Assembly (NCBI RefSeq): GCF_001586215.1
Contig: NZ_CP014634.1
Location: 1,116,001 to 1,180,000, forward strand
Source: Corynebacterium simulans
GTDB taxonomy: Bacteria > Actinomycetota > Actinomycetes > Mycobacteriales > Mycobacteriaceae
Direction of reading: 5' to 3'
Length of the DNA stretch: 64,000 bases
Below, in pieces: positions 44,221 through 53,202 of this stretch. A program made the position numbers and the translations under genes. Each line of letters begins with the position of its first letter. The stretch's first letter is position 1. The notes under the pieces were generated by a model. The model worked only from the letters and a program-made list of their open reading frames with translations, was not told the origin of the DNA and did no database searches.

Positions 44221-45380
44221 TGCGCCACCCCTAAGCGCTCAACAAACTCACTAAAGCCTTCCCCCGGCCCGGTGTCGGCGCTCCAGATAAGCTGCGGCCG
44301 TACCGGATTGCCTTCCAGCACCCCAATGTGTGCCAGGCGCCTTCCCTCAGGCCCTCTTTCCATCGCCAGGACCACATGCACTGCGGCGGCCAGTTGGGAG
44401 TGCAACGCCGCCCTGTCCAACCCACCCAGTGCGGCGAGTGCCTCCATGCGAGCTGGCACCTCCCACACGGAGTTGGCATGCAACGTTCCTGCTCCGCCAT
44501 CGTGACTAGTGTTTAATGCGGCGAGCAGGTCCACGACCTCCGCACCACGAATCTCACCGACCACGATGCGGTCGGGGCGCATACGCAAAGACTGCTGCAG
44601 CAACTTAGCCATCGTTATTTCACCGCGGCCTTCTGCATTAGCGCGCCGGGATACTAAAGTCACCACATGCGGATGCAGCGGCGCCAACTCCGCGGTGTCT
44701 TCGATGACAAGGATGCGCTCATTCTTAGGCACCGTGCCCAGCAGCGCCGACAATAAAGTGGTCTTTCCCGCACCGGTGCCGCCAATGACGAGAAAGGAAG
44801 CATGTTTTTCCACGATGGCCCGCAGCAGCGGCTCCACCTCTTTCGCGATACTCCCGCTGGCAACAAGCTGCTCCAGGCTCGTCTGCGCCTGGCGTAGCAC
44901 GCGCAAGCTGATGCACGTCCCGCCAGCCGAAGGCGGTGCCAACAAAGCATGCAGGCGCAACGCAGTGCCATCCCCACGGGCAAGCCGACCATCGGCAAAA
45001 GGCTGCGCATCATCGAGGCGCACGCCTGCTACTGCGGCCAGGCGCGTGGCCAGCTGGCGGACTTCGGCATCATCGACAAAAGAAACTGGCGTGGGTTCTA
45101 GCCCATTGCCTCGGTCGATAAAGCAACTGCGCGGGCCGTTAACCACGACGTCGCTAAGCCCGGGCTGCGCCAGGATCGGCTCGAGGACTCCCAGGCCCAG
45201 GGAATCATGCCGCAGGCGACGCAGCAGATCCAGCACGTCTGCATCGCTGATAACGCCTGCCTCCTGACGAATCCGGCGCGCGAGCGCCGTAGTGTCAGCC
45301 ACCAACTCAGGCGACGCGGCCACAATCGTGCGCAACCTATCCAAGAGATTTATCTCGCTCATCCCTGCACCGCCGCTCAT
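44217..45380 (-). CDS. tadA: TadA/CpaF-type secretion ATPase
   Basis: The 387-aa ATPase powers pilus assembly. It has DVVVNGPRSCFIDRG, the Walker A FLVIGGTGAGKTTLLSALLG, LVIEDTAELAPLHPHVVTL (Asp box), RMRPDRIVVGEIRGAEVVDLL (Walker B) and HANSVWEVPARMEALA with the His box. Start 45380 (MSGGAGMSEINLL) forms an ATGA overlap with the ssd stop, which favours coupling; ATG 45362 (MSEINLL) is the alternative. It corresponds to Rv3659c. Confidence 0.92.
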   Translation of the reverse strand: MSGGAGMSEINLLDRLRTIVAASPELVADTTALARRIRQEAGVISDADVLDLLRRLRHDSLGLGVLEPILAQPGLSDVVVNGPRSCFIDRGNGLEPTPVSFVDDAEVRQLATRLAAVAGVRLDDAQPFADGRLARGDGTALRLHALLAPPSAGGTCISLRVLRQAQTSLEQLVASGSIAKEVEPLLRAIVEKHASFLVIGGTGAGKTTLLSALLGTVPKNERILVIEDTAELAPLHPHVVTLVSRRANAEGRGEITMAKLLQQSLRMRPDRIVVGEIRGAEVVDLLAALNTSHDGGAGTLHANSVWEVPARMEALAALGGLDRAALHSQLAAAVHVVLAMERGPEGRRLAHIGVLEGNPVRPQLIWSADTGPGEGFSEFVERLGVAQ

Positions 45381-46402
45381 GCCAGGACCTCGCCGACAAC
45401 GTTTTCGGCAGCCACCCGCAGCCCGCGTGGCAGCCGCCGTAGGCCACCCGTATCGGCAGCTTTGGTAAGACCCCGGAGCGTGGGAATTTCGGCAATCGGA
45501 TCGCGATGAACAATTTTGGCGATGTCTTCCTTCGAAAGGCCTGACCACTGCCTGTAGCGCACCACTACACTGCATTTTTGTTGTTTGGCCTCCAGCTCCG
45601 CCACGAGCTTGGCGCATGCGGCAGTCGGGCGCACCTCTGCAGCCGTTAGGATTACGACATGCTCGCAGGCCTGTGGGATTTCAAGGGGCGAGCAATCGAA
45701 AACTGCCCCGGCTGGGTGCATCGCGGCAGCCTGAAAAATAGCCTCCCGGCGCGCCGGCTTAATACTCGGCTGGCCTGCATGGCCACTCCGCGCAGCAGCC
45801 AAAATTCCCAGTTCGCCTACTCGCGGCAACGCGCGATGTAGATCCACTGCGTTTACGCTTCCGCTACCTGCCGCAAGGTCCGGCCAACGCGCTCCCGGCT
45901 CCTCCTCGATTCCTGCCAGTAGGTCAAGCCCACCGGAGTAAGAGGTGGCGTCGATAAGCAGTCCGGCCCCTGCCACGCTCGCCACGGCATAAGCAAAAGT
46001 CGAAGTTCCTACTCCCCCTGCCGCGCCAACTATGGCCAACGCGAAGTTATTGCCGCTTGTCTGCTGCGGCCGGACTCGATCCGCCAAAGCGCTCAAAAGC
46101 TGTTTCGATTCCGCCGGAATGATAAAGGCCTCGGCGCTGCGGCACTTCATGGCGGCCTCATAATCAATGGGTCCTGGATCTGCTGCGACGAAAAGCACTG
46201 GTGCCCTACTGTGGCTGGCGACTAATTCCGCGGTGAGCTTATCCGCAACGATGACCGTGGCTTTCGGCAGGTACCGCGCGAAGTCACGCGGGTCCTCAAC
46301 CGCAGTAACCTGCGCGCTCGTCGCCGCTGCCGCGGCGATTACTTCCACCCGCAGCGCGGAATCTCCCACTGCGATAGCGATGCTGGCGTCGTATGAACTC
46401 AT
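45377..46402 (-). CDS. ssd: Ssd/CpaE-like septum-site and pilus localisation protein
   Basis: The 341-aa ParA/MinD-superfamily protein has an N-terminal receiver-like region and the deviant nucleotide loop FALAIVGAAGGVGTSTFAYAV, then LLIDATSYSGGLDLLAGIEE. In place of the classical KGGxGKT it has AAGGVGTS, as in Rv3660c and CpaE/TadZ proteins. It is the first gene of the Tad operon and probably positions the secretion machine; Rv3660c has been described as affecting septation. It ends in an ATGA overlap with tadA. Confidence 0.88.
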   Translation of the reverse strand: MSSYDASIAIAVGDSALRVEVIAAAAATSAQVTAVEDPRDFARYLPKATVIVADKLTAELVASHSRAPVLFVAADPGPIDYEAAMKCRSAEAFIIPAESKQLLSALADRVRPQQTSGNNFALAIVGAAGGVGTSTFAYAVASVAGAGLLIDATSYSGGLDLLAGIEEEPGARWPDLAAGSGSVNAVDLHRALPRVGELGILAAARSGHAGQPSIKPARREAIFQAAAMHPAGAVFDCSPLEIPQACEHVVILTAAEVRPTAACAKLVAELEAKQQKCSVVVRYRQWSGLSKEDIAKIVHRDPIAEIPTLRGLTKAADTGGLRRLPRGLRVAAENVVGEVLA

Positions 46403-46579
46403 GCCTCCAGCATTGGTGAAGCGATATCCCCAGCACTAGAGGCAATTTTGCGGCTGTGGATAACTCGCCGGTTTTAAAGCACCTACCGCGACTCAAGGTG
46501 ACGTATCAGCTAAAAACTGTGGAAATAGTGCGGTTGGTACTTTCCTGAACGCGTGGTTTCTAGGGCATCCCGCCTGTAA

Positions 46580-46663
46580 ATAGATGATGACCCGCGCCTC
46601 GGGGGGGTGTGCGCGGGTCATCGGTAACCCGGCATCGGGGGGGTGAGCCGGGGCAGGCCGCAC
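46580..46663 (-). ncRNA. 6C RNA (B11-type small RNA)
   Basis: On the minus strand two adjacent hairpins each expose a loop with seven cytosines. The first, CCCGGC-tcaCCCCCCCgat-GCCGGG, spans 46628-46652. The second, GATGACCCGCGC-acaCCCCCCCgag-GCGCGGGTCATC, spans 46586-46622. This is the defining form of the actinobacterial 6C RNA. The position between ssd and the HAD phosphatase gene equals that of M. tuberculosis B11 between Rv3660c and Rv3661. TATACA near 46669 is a possible -10 box. Exact ends are approximate. Confidence 0.9.
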
Positions 46664-46806
46664 TGTATATCGGGGCCTTGCAAGGCTCATTATGACATGT
46701 AAGAGACAGGTTGACAACAGCAGCAATCCAGCTTGTTTCCTGCATTTGTTGGATTGCACCGATCCTCTTGCCGCAGCCACGCAACACCTTTAACATTGGC
46801 CACAAC

Positions 46807-47673
46807 ATGAATGATGCATCCAGCCACCACCGCAGCGGCGAGGCTCCCGTAGAGCAGGCCGCCGATTACGCACGCGTGGCTGCGTTCTTCGATCTAGACA
46901 AGACCATCATCGCCACATCTTCCGCTTTCGCCTTTGGCAAAGAGTTCATGCACAACGGGCTCATTACCCCAGCGGAGGCGCTGCAGATGTCGATTGCAAA
47001 AGCAAGCTACATGTTCGCGGGGCACTCCAGCCAGCAGATGGACGCCACTCGCGATCAACTAGCCGCGATGATCGCCGGTTGGTCCGTCGCGGAGGTACAC
47101 AGCATCGCCAAAGAGACCATGCACAACGTGGTCACGCCCGCCATCTACGCAGAGGCCCGGGAACTCATCGATTTCCATCAAGCAGCCGGCCACGAGGTAA
47201 TCATCATCTCGGCTTCGGCTGCCACGCTCGTGCGCCCCATCGCTGAAGAGCTAGGCATCGAGCGCGTAGTCGCTACCGAGCTAGAAGAGGTGGACGGCAA
47301 GTTCACCGGAAAGATTCTGTACTACTGCAAGGGCGCAGCAAAAGCTCAGGCCATTGCGGACTTCGCTGCGGAATTAGATATCGACCTGGATGTCTCTTTT
47401 GCCTATTCTGATTCCGCCACCGATATCCCGATGCTAGCTCTGGTTGGCCACCCAGTGGCGGTCAATCCCGATCGCCACATGAAAAAGCATGCCCTGGAAC
47501 ATGGCTGGGATATCCGCACCTTCAAGGATCCGGTTCCGCTATTTACGATGCCGGGCGCAAAAGAAGTAGGCATTGGATCTGCCGTCGTCGCTGGCATCGC
47601 AGCGGTTGTGGCCGCAGGGCTCTGGCTCAACCAGCACCCGGATTTTCTGCGTGCCCCAAAGTCCAGCGCCTAG
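46807..47673 (+). CDS. HAD-IB family phosphatase with C-terminal membrane helix
   Basis: The 288-aa product has the HAD motifs: AAFFDLDKTIIATSSAF (nucleophile Asp), EVIIISASAATLVRPIAEEL (motif II Ser), KGAAKAQAIADFA (motif III Lys) and SFAYSDSATDIPMLALVGHPVAVNPD. It is SerB-like and matches Rv3661. A C-terminal hydrophobic helix (GSAVVAGIAAVVAAGLWLNQ) suggests membrane attachment. ATG 46807 is used; the frame upstream has no family similarity. Substrate is unknown. Confidence 0.88.
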   Translation: MNDASSHHRSGEAPVEQAADYARVAAFFDLDKTIIATSSAFAFGKEFMHNGLITPAEALQMSIAKASYMFAGHSSQQMDATRDQLAAMIAGWSVAEVHSIAKETMHNVVTPAIYAEARELIDFHQAAGHEVIIISASAATLVRPIAEELGIERVVATELEEVDGKFTGKILYYCKGAAKAQAIADFAAELDIDLDVSFAYSDSATDIPMLALVGHPVAVNPDRHMKKHALEHGWDIRTFKDPVPLFTMPGAKEVGIGSAVVAGIAAVVAAGLWLNQHPDFLRAPKSSA

Positions 47674-47682
47674 TGCCAGCTT

Positions 47683-48420
47683 CTAGGCCGAGCGCGCGAT
47701 TCCATCCGCCTCCACGCCGCCGGCAGCCCAGGCTGCAAGCAAAAACTCCAATGCGGGCCCGGGATTTTCCGAATATTCTCCTATGACCTGCCAATACTGC
47801 GCGCTATGGCGGTTGTAATAGGTCTCCGGTACGGCGAAGCCACGCGGATCGAATCCGCTATGGATGGCTGCCAGGCGTGCGGCAACCATTCCAATCAAGT
47901 TACTGCGTGGGCCAAATACCTCATAAGCCGCAATTTCCGCGTGCACCACGACGGGCAGCAGGCGGTCGAAGGCAACGCCGCTTCCTCCACTTACAAGACG
48001 AGAAAGGGCTTGTACGCGTGCTGCTTGTGCGCTGTTTGGCATTCCCGTGCCGCCGGCCGCGACGTCGAGACGCGCAAGCACCTGCAACGGGGCACGGGCA
48101 AAGGTACGCACCGTGGTTGCCTGAACCTCCGGGGCCAAGAGACTATAGGCGCTAATGGAATTGGCCAGCGGCCCTTCCATTGCGTCTTCAGCAGTTAGAT
48201 CGGGGGATAGATCGGGCGCAACATTGGGCGAAATTTTGAGCCCATCTACAAAGACCGCAGCACGTGCACCCCGCATCGCCGATTCCGCAGAAATGACATC
48301 AAATTTCCGCAATCCAGCAGGACGGCGGTGCGCGCGAGAAATTTTCTCGACCGCACGCGCGGCTGAATTTTCCACACCGGGTAACGCAAAGAGCGGGGCC
48401 AACGGGTCTTTTTCTGCCAT
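47683..48420 (-). CDS. Conserved actinobacterial hypothetical protein
   Basis: The 245-aa product from ATG 48420 starts MAEKDPLAPLFALPGVENSA. It is alanine-rich with blocks such as ISRAHRRPAGLRKFDVISAE, ARVQALSRLVSGGSGVAFDR and PETYYNRHSAQYWQVIGEYS. No catalytic motif, signal peptide or membrane helix is visible. Synteny puts it at the place of Rv3662c, a conserved protein of unknown role. It converges with the HAD phosphatase gene. Confidence 0.75.
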   Translation of the reverse strand: MAEKDPLAPLFALPGVENSAARAVEKISRAHRRPAGLRKFDVISAESAMRGARAAVFVDGLKISPNVAPDLSPDLTAEDAMEGPLANSISAYSLLAPEVQATTVRTFARAPLQVLARLDVAAGGTGMPNSAQAARVQALSRLVSGGSGVAFDRLLPVVVHAEIAAYEVFGPRSNLIGMVAARLAAIHSGFDPRGFAVPETYYNRHSAQYWQVIGEYSENPGPALEFLLAAWAAGGVEADGIARSA

Positions 48421-48529
48421 ATCCTCTAGGATAGACCTGTGCGGCCACTGCGATTCCTCACACACGCAGCTGTCAGGCTTCATTACTATGGCCAATACAG
48501 ATTTAGACAAACGCTAGGAGTATTTAACC

Positions 48530-49024
48530 GTGAGCAACGACGGACTATTCACTGACGGTGCGAACCAGTTCGCCCCAAAGGTCAACGCTATCCCGCTTAG
48601 CGACGCCGATAGCTCGAAGCGCGGCGAGGCCTCCGTTGGCCAACTGGTCTCCAACGCTACCGAGCAGATGTCTCAGCTCGTCCGCTCCGAGGTCGAGCTC
48701 GCCAAGACCGAGCTGGCTCAGTCCGCTAAGAAGGGCGGCATCGGTGCTGGCATGTTCGGCGTTGCCGGAACCGTTGCGCTTTATAGCTCTTTCTTCTTTT
48801 TCCTCTTCCTCGCCGAGCTGCTTGACAAGTGGCTCGACCGTTGGGCCGCATTCCTGATCGTCTTCCTCATCATGCTGGTGATCGCAGCCGTCGTTGGCTT
48901 CATCGGCTTTAAGAACATCAAGAAGGTCAAGGCACCCGAGAAGACCATCGAGTCCACCAAGGAACTAAAGAAGCTGGTTCCAGGCAAGGCTTCCAAGTCC
49001 GTCGAGCGCGGTTTGTACACCTAA
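48530..49024 (+). CDS. Phage-holin-family (Holin-X like) membrane protein
   Basis: The 164-aa product has an N-terminal amphipathic region (SVGQLVSNATEQMSQLVRSE, VELAKTELAQSAKKGGIGAG) and two adjacent membrane helices (FGVAGTVALYSSFFFFLFLA, WAAFLIVFLIMLVIAAVVGF), the layout of the actinobacterial Holin-X/DUF1469 family. The charged C-terminus ends KSVERGLYT. GTG 48530 is used. Despite the name these are housekeeping membrane proteins of unknown role (compare Rv3669). A terminator follows. Confidence 0.8.
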   Translation: MSNDGLFTDGANQFAPKVNAIPLSDADSSKRGEASVGQLVSNATEQMSQLVRSEVELAKTELAQSAKKGGIGAGMFGVAGTVALYSSFFFFLFLAELLDKWLDRWAAFLIVFLIMLVIAAVVGFIGFKNIKKVKAPEKTIESTKELKKLVPGKASKSVERGLYT

Positions 49025-49056
49025 AGCTTCTACCTTGAGATTTTTCTTCGCTTAGT

Positions 49057-49084
49057 CCGCCCGAGCTTGCTTTTGCTCGGGCGG
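49057..49084 (+). terminator. Terminator after the holin-family gene
   Basis: CCGCCCGAGC-TTGCTTTT-GCTCGGGCGG followed by GTTT, about 35 bp after the stop. Confidence 0.75.
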
Positions 49085-49182
49085 GTTTAGCATTTAATAG
49101 GCGAGTTTGCTTTTCGCCGCCCCCGTCTCTCCCACCCCTTCTTGCTGCAAGCTGCCTCATCTGGTGAAAGGAACCACATCTC

Positions 49183-50118
49183 ATGGCCCAGACTCCAGCA
49201 CCCTTGTCGCCCTCGGTGGTTGAGCTAGACGGACCATTCAAACACGAGTACATCCATACCCGCGGCATTCGCCTCCACGTTGCAACCGCAGGTTCTCCAA
49301 GCGATCCGCTCGTACTTTTCCTACACGGCTCTTTCGGCGGCTGGTTCGATTTCAAAGACGCCATCGCCCCTTTGGCCGCACAAGGCTTTCACGTTGCTTC
49401 CCTCGACATGCGCGGCTTTGGCCTTTCCGATAAACCGCCAGTCGAAGCAGGCCAAGATATGCGCGCAGTGGTTGGCGACGTCACCGGCGTAATCCAAGCC
49501 TTGGGCCACGATGCAGCCTTCTTGGTTGGCGCAGATGCCGGTGGCGCAATTGCCTGGGCGGTAGCTAGCGAGCGCCCAGAACGCACGCTTGGCTTAGTTT
49601 CCATCTCTTCTTCCCACCCGGTCGATCTGCGCCGCGCGATGGCGGCACGTCCCTGGGACTTCGGCTGGCTCCTTTTGCGCGCCGCCCTTTGCCGCTTGGG
49701 CGGACCACTCAGCCGCCGCAACCCTCTCCTTTATGCCTCAAGCTATGAAAAAGAGCTGGCCCTCAACACCGACTCGAGCTTTTCGCACGACGCACGCAAC
49801 CAGATTGCGCAGCTGCGCATTACCGCCTCACAAATCGGCAATGTACGCCGCGGCATCTTGTGGAACCACCGCATGCGCACTGCTGTTCCGCCATTAAGTT
49901 GGATCGACTCCTCGGTGGAAGCACCCATTCTTTATTTTCATCCCGCTCAGCAACTATGGCGCCCGCTTATTCGCCGCGCGAAAAACCGCTGCCTTGGTAC
50001 CTTCGAAGAAAAGACCATTCCGCAGACTAAGAATCTGCCACACATCGAGGCCCCGGGCGTTTTCGTCGAGACCCTTCAGCAATGGCTTGCACCCTTAAGG
50101 GAACAAATTGCGAAATAA
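49183..50118 (+). CDS. Epoxide-hydrolase-like alpha/beta hydrolase
   Basis: The 311-aa protein has the oxyanion segment FLHGSFGGWFDFKDAI, SLDMRGFGLSDKP and a nucleophile elbow FLVGADAGGAIAWAVA with Asp118 instead of Ser, as in epoxide hydrolases and haloalkane dehalogenases. The C-terminal His is likely in LPHIEAPGVF. Synteny matches Rv3670 (ephE). ATG 49183 lies behind GAAAGGAA. Its physiological substrate is unknown. Confidence 0.85.
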   Translation: MAQTPAPLSPSVVELDGPFKHEYIHTRGIRLHVATAGSPSDPLVLFLHGSFGGWFDFKDAIAPLAAQGFHVASLDMRGFGLSDKPPVEAGQDMRAVVGDVTGVIQALGHDAAFLVGADAGGAIAWAVASERPERTLGLVSISSSHPVDLRRAMAARPWDFGWLLLRAALCRLGGPLSRRNPLLYASSYEKELALNTDSSFSHDARNQIAQLRITASQIGNVRRGILWNHRMRTAVPPLSWIDSSVEAPILYFHPAQQLWRPLIRRAKNRCLGTFEEKTIPQTKNLPHIEAPGVFVETLQQWLAPLREQIAK

Positions 50119-50140
50119 GTAACAATTAATACTTTCAGAG

Positions 50141-50167
50141 CGCCACCCCACAAAGGGGTGGCGTTTT
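50141..50167 (+). terminator. Terminator after the epoxide-hydrolase-like gene
   Basis: CGCCACCCC-ACAAA-GGGGTGGCG followed by TTTTC. Confidence 0.85.
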
Positions 50168-50353
50168 CTTTATGTATTCGCACAAAAGTCCTGTACAGAT
50201 AATACTATCTGCCGACTTATAGTTTTCATCACACGCTTATAATTTTCAAATCCTTGAATGTGCGCGCAGCCACAGTGTAACTTCAGTTCCAACCTTTCAA
50301 GGTTCATCAATGTTCACTCAAGGCTCGACCTAATTCGGAGGTCTCTCCCCGTT

Positions 50354-51940
50354 ATGACGATCAAAAAGACGTTCGCTGTAGTTTCTGCAGCCTCCCTAAC
50401 CCTGGCCCTCGCGGCATGCGGTAGCGATAACGGCTCCGCGAACGGCTCCGGCGGCAACTACATCACCGCATGGGGCAGCGAACCCCAGAACCCGCTGATC
50501 CCGGCAAACACCAACGAAACCGGCGGCGGCCGCATCGTTGACAGCATCTACTCGGGCCTCGTGTACTACGACGCGGATGGCAAGGCGCAGAACGAGATCG
50601 CAGAATCCATCGAGCCGAACAAGGACAACACCAAGTTCACCATCAAGCTCAAGAAGACCAACTTCTCCGATGGTTCCCCGGTTACCGCAAAGAACTTCGT
50701 TGACGCGTGGAACTACGCAGTGGCAAACGATCAGCTCAACGCTTCCTTCTTCAGCAACATCAAGGGCTTCAAGGAGGGCGTAAAGGAGCTCGAGGGCCTG
50801 AAGATAGAAGACGATTACACCTTCACCGTCGAGCTCAACAACCCTGAACAAGACTTCCCAGCACAGCTGGGTTACTCCGCGTTCTACCCGCTCCACGAGT
50901 CCGCCTTCGATGACCTGGAGGCCTTTGGCCAGAGCCCAATCGGCAATGGCCCGTACAAGCTCGCCGAGTGGAACCACAACCAGGACGCTACCGTCGTTCC
51001 GAACGAGGAGTACAAGGGTGGCCAGAAGGCTGCTAACGACGGCGTTAAGTTCGTCTTCTACACTTCTAACGACGCCGCCTACGCCGATCTGCTCTCCGGC
51101 AACCTGGATCTTCTCGACGCCGTCCCAGATGCCGCCTTCGACGTCTACGAGTCCGACCTGGGTGAGCGCGCATCCAACCAGCCTTACGCAGGCTTCCAGT
51201 CCTTCACCATCGGCGAGAACCTTGAGCATTTCTCCGGCGAAGAGGGCAAGTTACGCCGCCAGGCAATCTCTTACGCAATCAACCGTGACGAGATCACCGA
51301 GACCATCTTCAAGGGCACCCGCACCCCAGCCAAGGACTTCACCTCCCCTGTTCTGCCGGGCTACTCCGAGGACATCGAGGGCAATGAGGTCTTGAAGTAT
51401 GACCCAGAAAAGGCCAAGGAGCTGTGGGCCAAGGCCGACAAGATGAACAAGTGGTCCTCGCCTTCCTTCGAGATCGCCTACAACTCTGACGGCGGCCACA
51501 AGAGCTGGGTTGACGCAGTCTCCAACTCCATCAAGAACACCTTGGGCATCGAGGCAGTTGGCGCGCCTTACCCGGACTTCAAGTCCCTGCGTGATGAAGT
51601 CACCAACCGCACCATCAAGACCGGCTTCCGCACCGGCTGGCAGGCAGACTACCCATCCATGGGTAACTTCTTGGCACCGCTGTACCAGACCGGTGGCTCT
51701 TCTAACGACGGCGACTACTCCAACGAAGAGTTCGACAAGCTCCTGGTAGAGGCAGCAAAGTCCAGCTCCCAAGAAGAGGCTAATGCCAAGTACAAGGAGG
51801 CCCAGGCAATCCTGTTCGAGGACCTGCCGGCCATCCCACTGTGGTACCCGAACGCCACCGGCGGCTTCTCCGAGGCCGTAAGCGACGCTAAGTTCAGCTG
51901 GAAGGGCGTACCGGTCTACTACGAAATCACCAAGGAGTAA
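50354..51940 (+). CDS. dppA: Peptide ABC transporter substrate-binding lipoprotein
   Basis: The 528-aa SBP family 5 protein captures di- or oligopeptides outside the membrane. It begins with a lipoprotein signal (MTIKKTFAVVSAASLTLALA then AC, lipobox LAAC). It shows the family motif KTNFSDGSPVTAKNFVDAWN, IGNGPYKLAEWNHNQDATVV and YQTGGSSNDGDYSNEEFDKL. ATG 50354 is chosen for the lipobox; the longer frame upstream is not plausible. It heads dppA-dppB-dppC-dppD (compare Rv3666c-Rv3663c). A 335-bp gap with a hairpin separates it from dppB, which would allow more binding protein than permease. Confidence 0.93.
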   Translation: MTIKKTFAVVSAASLTLALAACGSDNGSANGSGGNYITAWGSEPQNPLIPANTNETGGGRIVDSIYSGLVYYDADGKAQNEIAESIEPNKDNTKFTIKLKKTNFSDGSPVTAKNFVDAWNYAVANDQLNASFFSNIKGFKEGVKELEGLKIEDDYTFTVELNNPEQDFPAQLGYSAFYPLHESAFDDLEAFGQSPIGNGPYKLAEWNHNQDATVVPNEEYKGGQKAANDGVKFVFYTSNDAAYADLLSGNLDLLDAVPDAAFDVYESDLGERASNQPYAGFQSFTIGENLEHFSGEEGKLRRQAISYAINRDEITETIFKGTRTPAKDFTSPVLPGYSEDIEGNEVLKYDPEKAKELWAKADKMNKWSSPSFEIAYNSDGGHKSWVDAVSNSIKNTLGIEAVGAPYPDFKSLRDEVTNRTIKTGFRTGWQADYPSMGNFLAPLYQTGGSSNDGDYSNEEFDKLLVEAAKSSSQEEANAKYKEAQAILFEDLPAIPLWYPNATGGFSEAVSDAKFSWKGVPVYYEITKE

Positions 51941-51954
51941 CCCTCCTTCCGCTC

Positions 51955-52000
51955 ATGGCACCTGCTCCGCCTCGGCGCGTTCGAGGCGGAGCAATGCCAT
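51955..52000 (+). terminator. Hairpin in the dppA-dppB gap (attenuating terminator)
   Basis: ATGGCA..GCTCCGCCTC and GAGGCGGAGC..TGCCAT form a long stem starting 15 bp after the dppA stop. There is no strong T-run, so partial termination or mRNA 3'-end protection is more likely than a full stop. Confidence 0.6.
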
Positions 52001-52275
52001 GCCCGCCCCTTTCTCGGTTTGCACATCCCACAGTTTCTGTTACGGACTAGGCCCGTTATTGACAAGGCCCCCGCGCACTACCCCTCTAATAATTCGATAA
52101 CGCCTGCATATTGCACATTGAGATAGGTCACAAACTACGATTTCCTATAGCCAGACAGGCGACAGATTTTAATAAACGCGTAAGCAGCCTCTGCCACAGC
52201 GTAAATACGCACGGACCCGCCAGGTTCCACGCGGCGTCGGCAAGCGAATGTACACAACTAGTAAAGGACGACACT
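52001..52275 (+). promoter_or_regulatory. Gap between dppA and dppB
   Basis: About 275 bp without a convincing gene. TTGACA at 52059-52064 and AT-rich TCTAATAATTCG at 52085-52096 might be a weak internal promoter, though the spacing is poor. The ribosome-binding site GTAAAGGACG precedes dppB. Confidence 0.3.
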
Positions 52276-53202
52276 ATGTTGCGCTATATCGGGCGACGAG
52301 TGCTCCAGATGATCCCGGTGTTCTTCGGAGCCACCCTGCTCATCTACGCACTGGTTTTCTTGATGCCCGGTGACCCGGTCGAAGCCCTCGGCGGCGACCG
52401 CGGCCTCACCGAGGCAGCTCGCGCCAGGATCGAGGCGGAATACAACCTCGACAAGCCATTCATTGTCCAGTACCTGCTCTACATCAAGGGCATCTTCATG
52501 CTGGACTTCGGCACGACCTTCTCCGGCGTCCCGGTCACTCAGGTCATGGCTAATGCCTTCCCCGTCACGGTGAAGCTGACGCTCATGGCCATCGTCTTCG
52601 AGACGGTCTTCGGCATTCTCTTCGGCGTCATCGCCGGCATGCGCCGCGGCGGTTTCTTTGATTCCACCGTCTTGGTCGTGTCCCTCTTGGTTATCGCCGT
52701 TCCTTCCTTCGTCATTGGCTTCGTCTTCCAGTACCTCATCGGTATTAAATGGCAGCTGCTGCCCGTAACCGTCGGCGCTAAGGCTTCCTTCGAAGCCCTG
52801 CTCATGCCGGCCATCGTCCTGGGTGCGCTGTCCCTGGCATACGTCATCCGCCTGACACGTCAGTCTGTGGCCGAGAACCTACGCGCTGACTACGTACGCA
52901 CCGCGCGCGCAAAAGGTCTTTCCAGCGGGGCTGTTACCCGCCGACACGTGCTGCGCAACTCGCTTATCCCCGTTGCCACCTTCATCGGCGCCGACATCGG
53001 TGCGCTGATGACCGGCGCCATCGTCACCGAAGGAATCTTCGGCATCAACGGCGTCGGCGGCACCATGTACCAAGCCATCCTGCGCGGCGAGCCGACCACA
53101 ATCGTCTCCTTCACCACCGTGCTGGTGATCATCTACATCATCGCCAACCTGCTGGTTGACCTCCTCTACGCAGTACTCGACCCGAGGATCCGCTATGCCT
53201 AA
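52276..53202 (+). CDS. dppB: Peptide ABC transporter permease DppB
   Basis: This 308-aa inner-membrane permease has six helices. It begins MLRYIGRRVLQMIPVFFGAT and contains the DppB-type LVFLMPGDPVEALGG and the EAA loop region RTARAKGLSSGAVTRRHVLR that contacts the ATPase. ATG 52276 is chosen by the conserved N-terminus. It overlaps dppC by 8 bp. Confidence 0.94.
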   Translation: MLRYIGRRVLQMIPVFFGATLLIYALVFLMPGDPVEALGGDRGLTEAARARIEAEYNLDKPFIVQYLLYIKGIFMLDFGTTFSGVPVTQVMANAFPVTVKLTLMAIVFETVFGILFGVIAGMRRGGFFDSTVLVVSLLVIAVPSFVIGFVFQYLIGIKWQLLPVTVGAKASFEALLMPAIVLGALSLAYVIRLTRQSVAENLRADYVRTARAKGLSSGAVTRRHVLRNSLIPVATFIGADIGALMTGAIVTEGIFGINGVGGTMYQAILRGEPTTIVSFTTVLVIIYIIANLLVDLLYAVLDPRIRYA

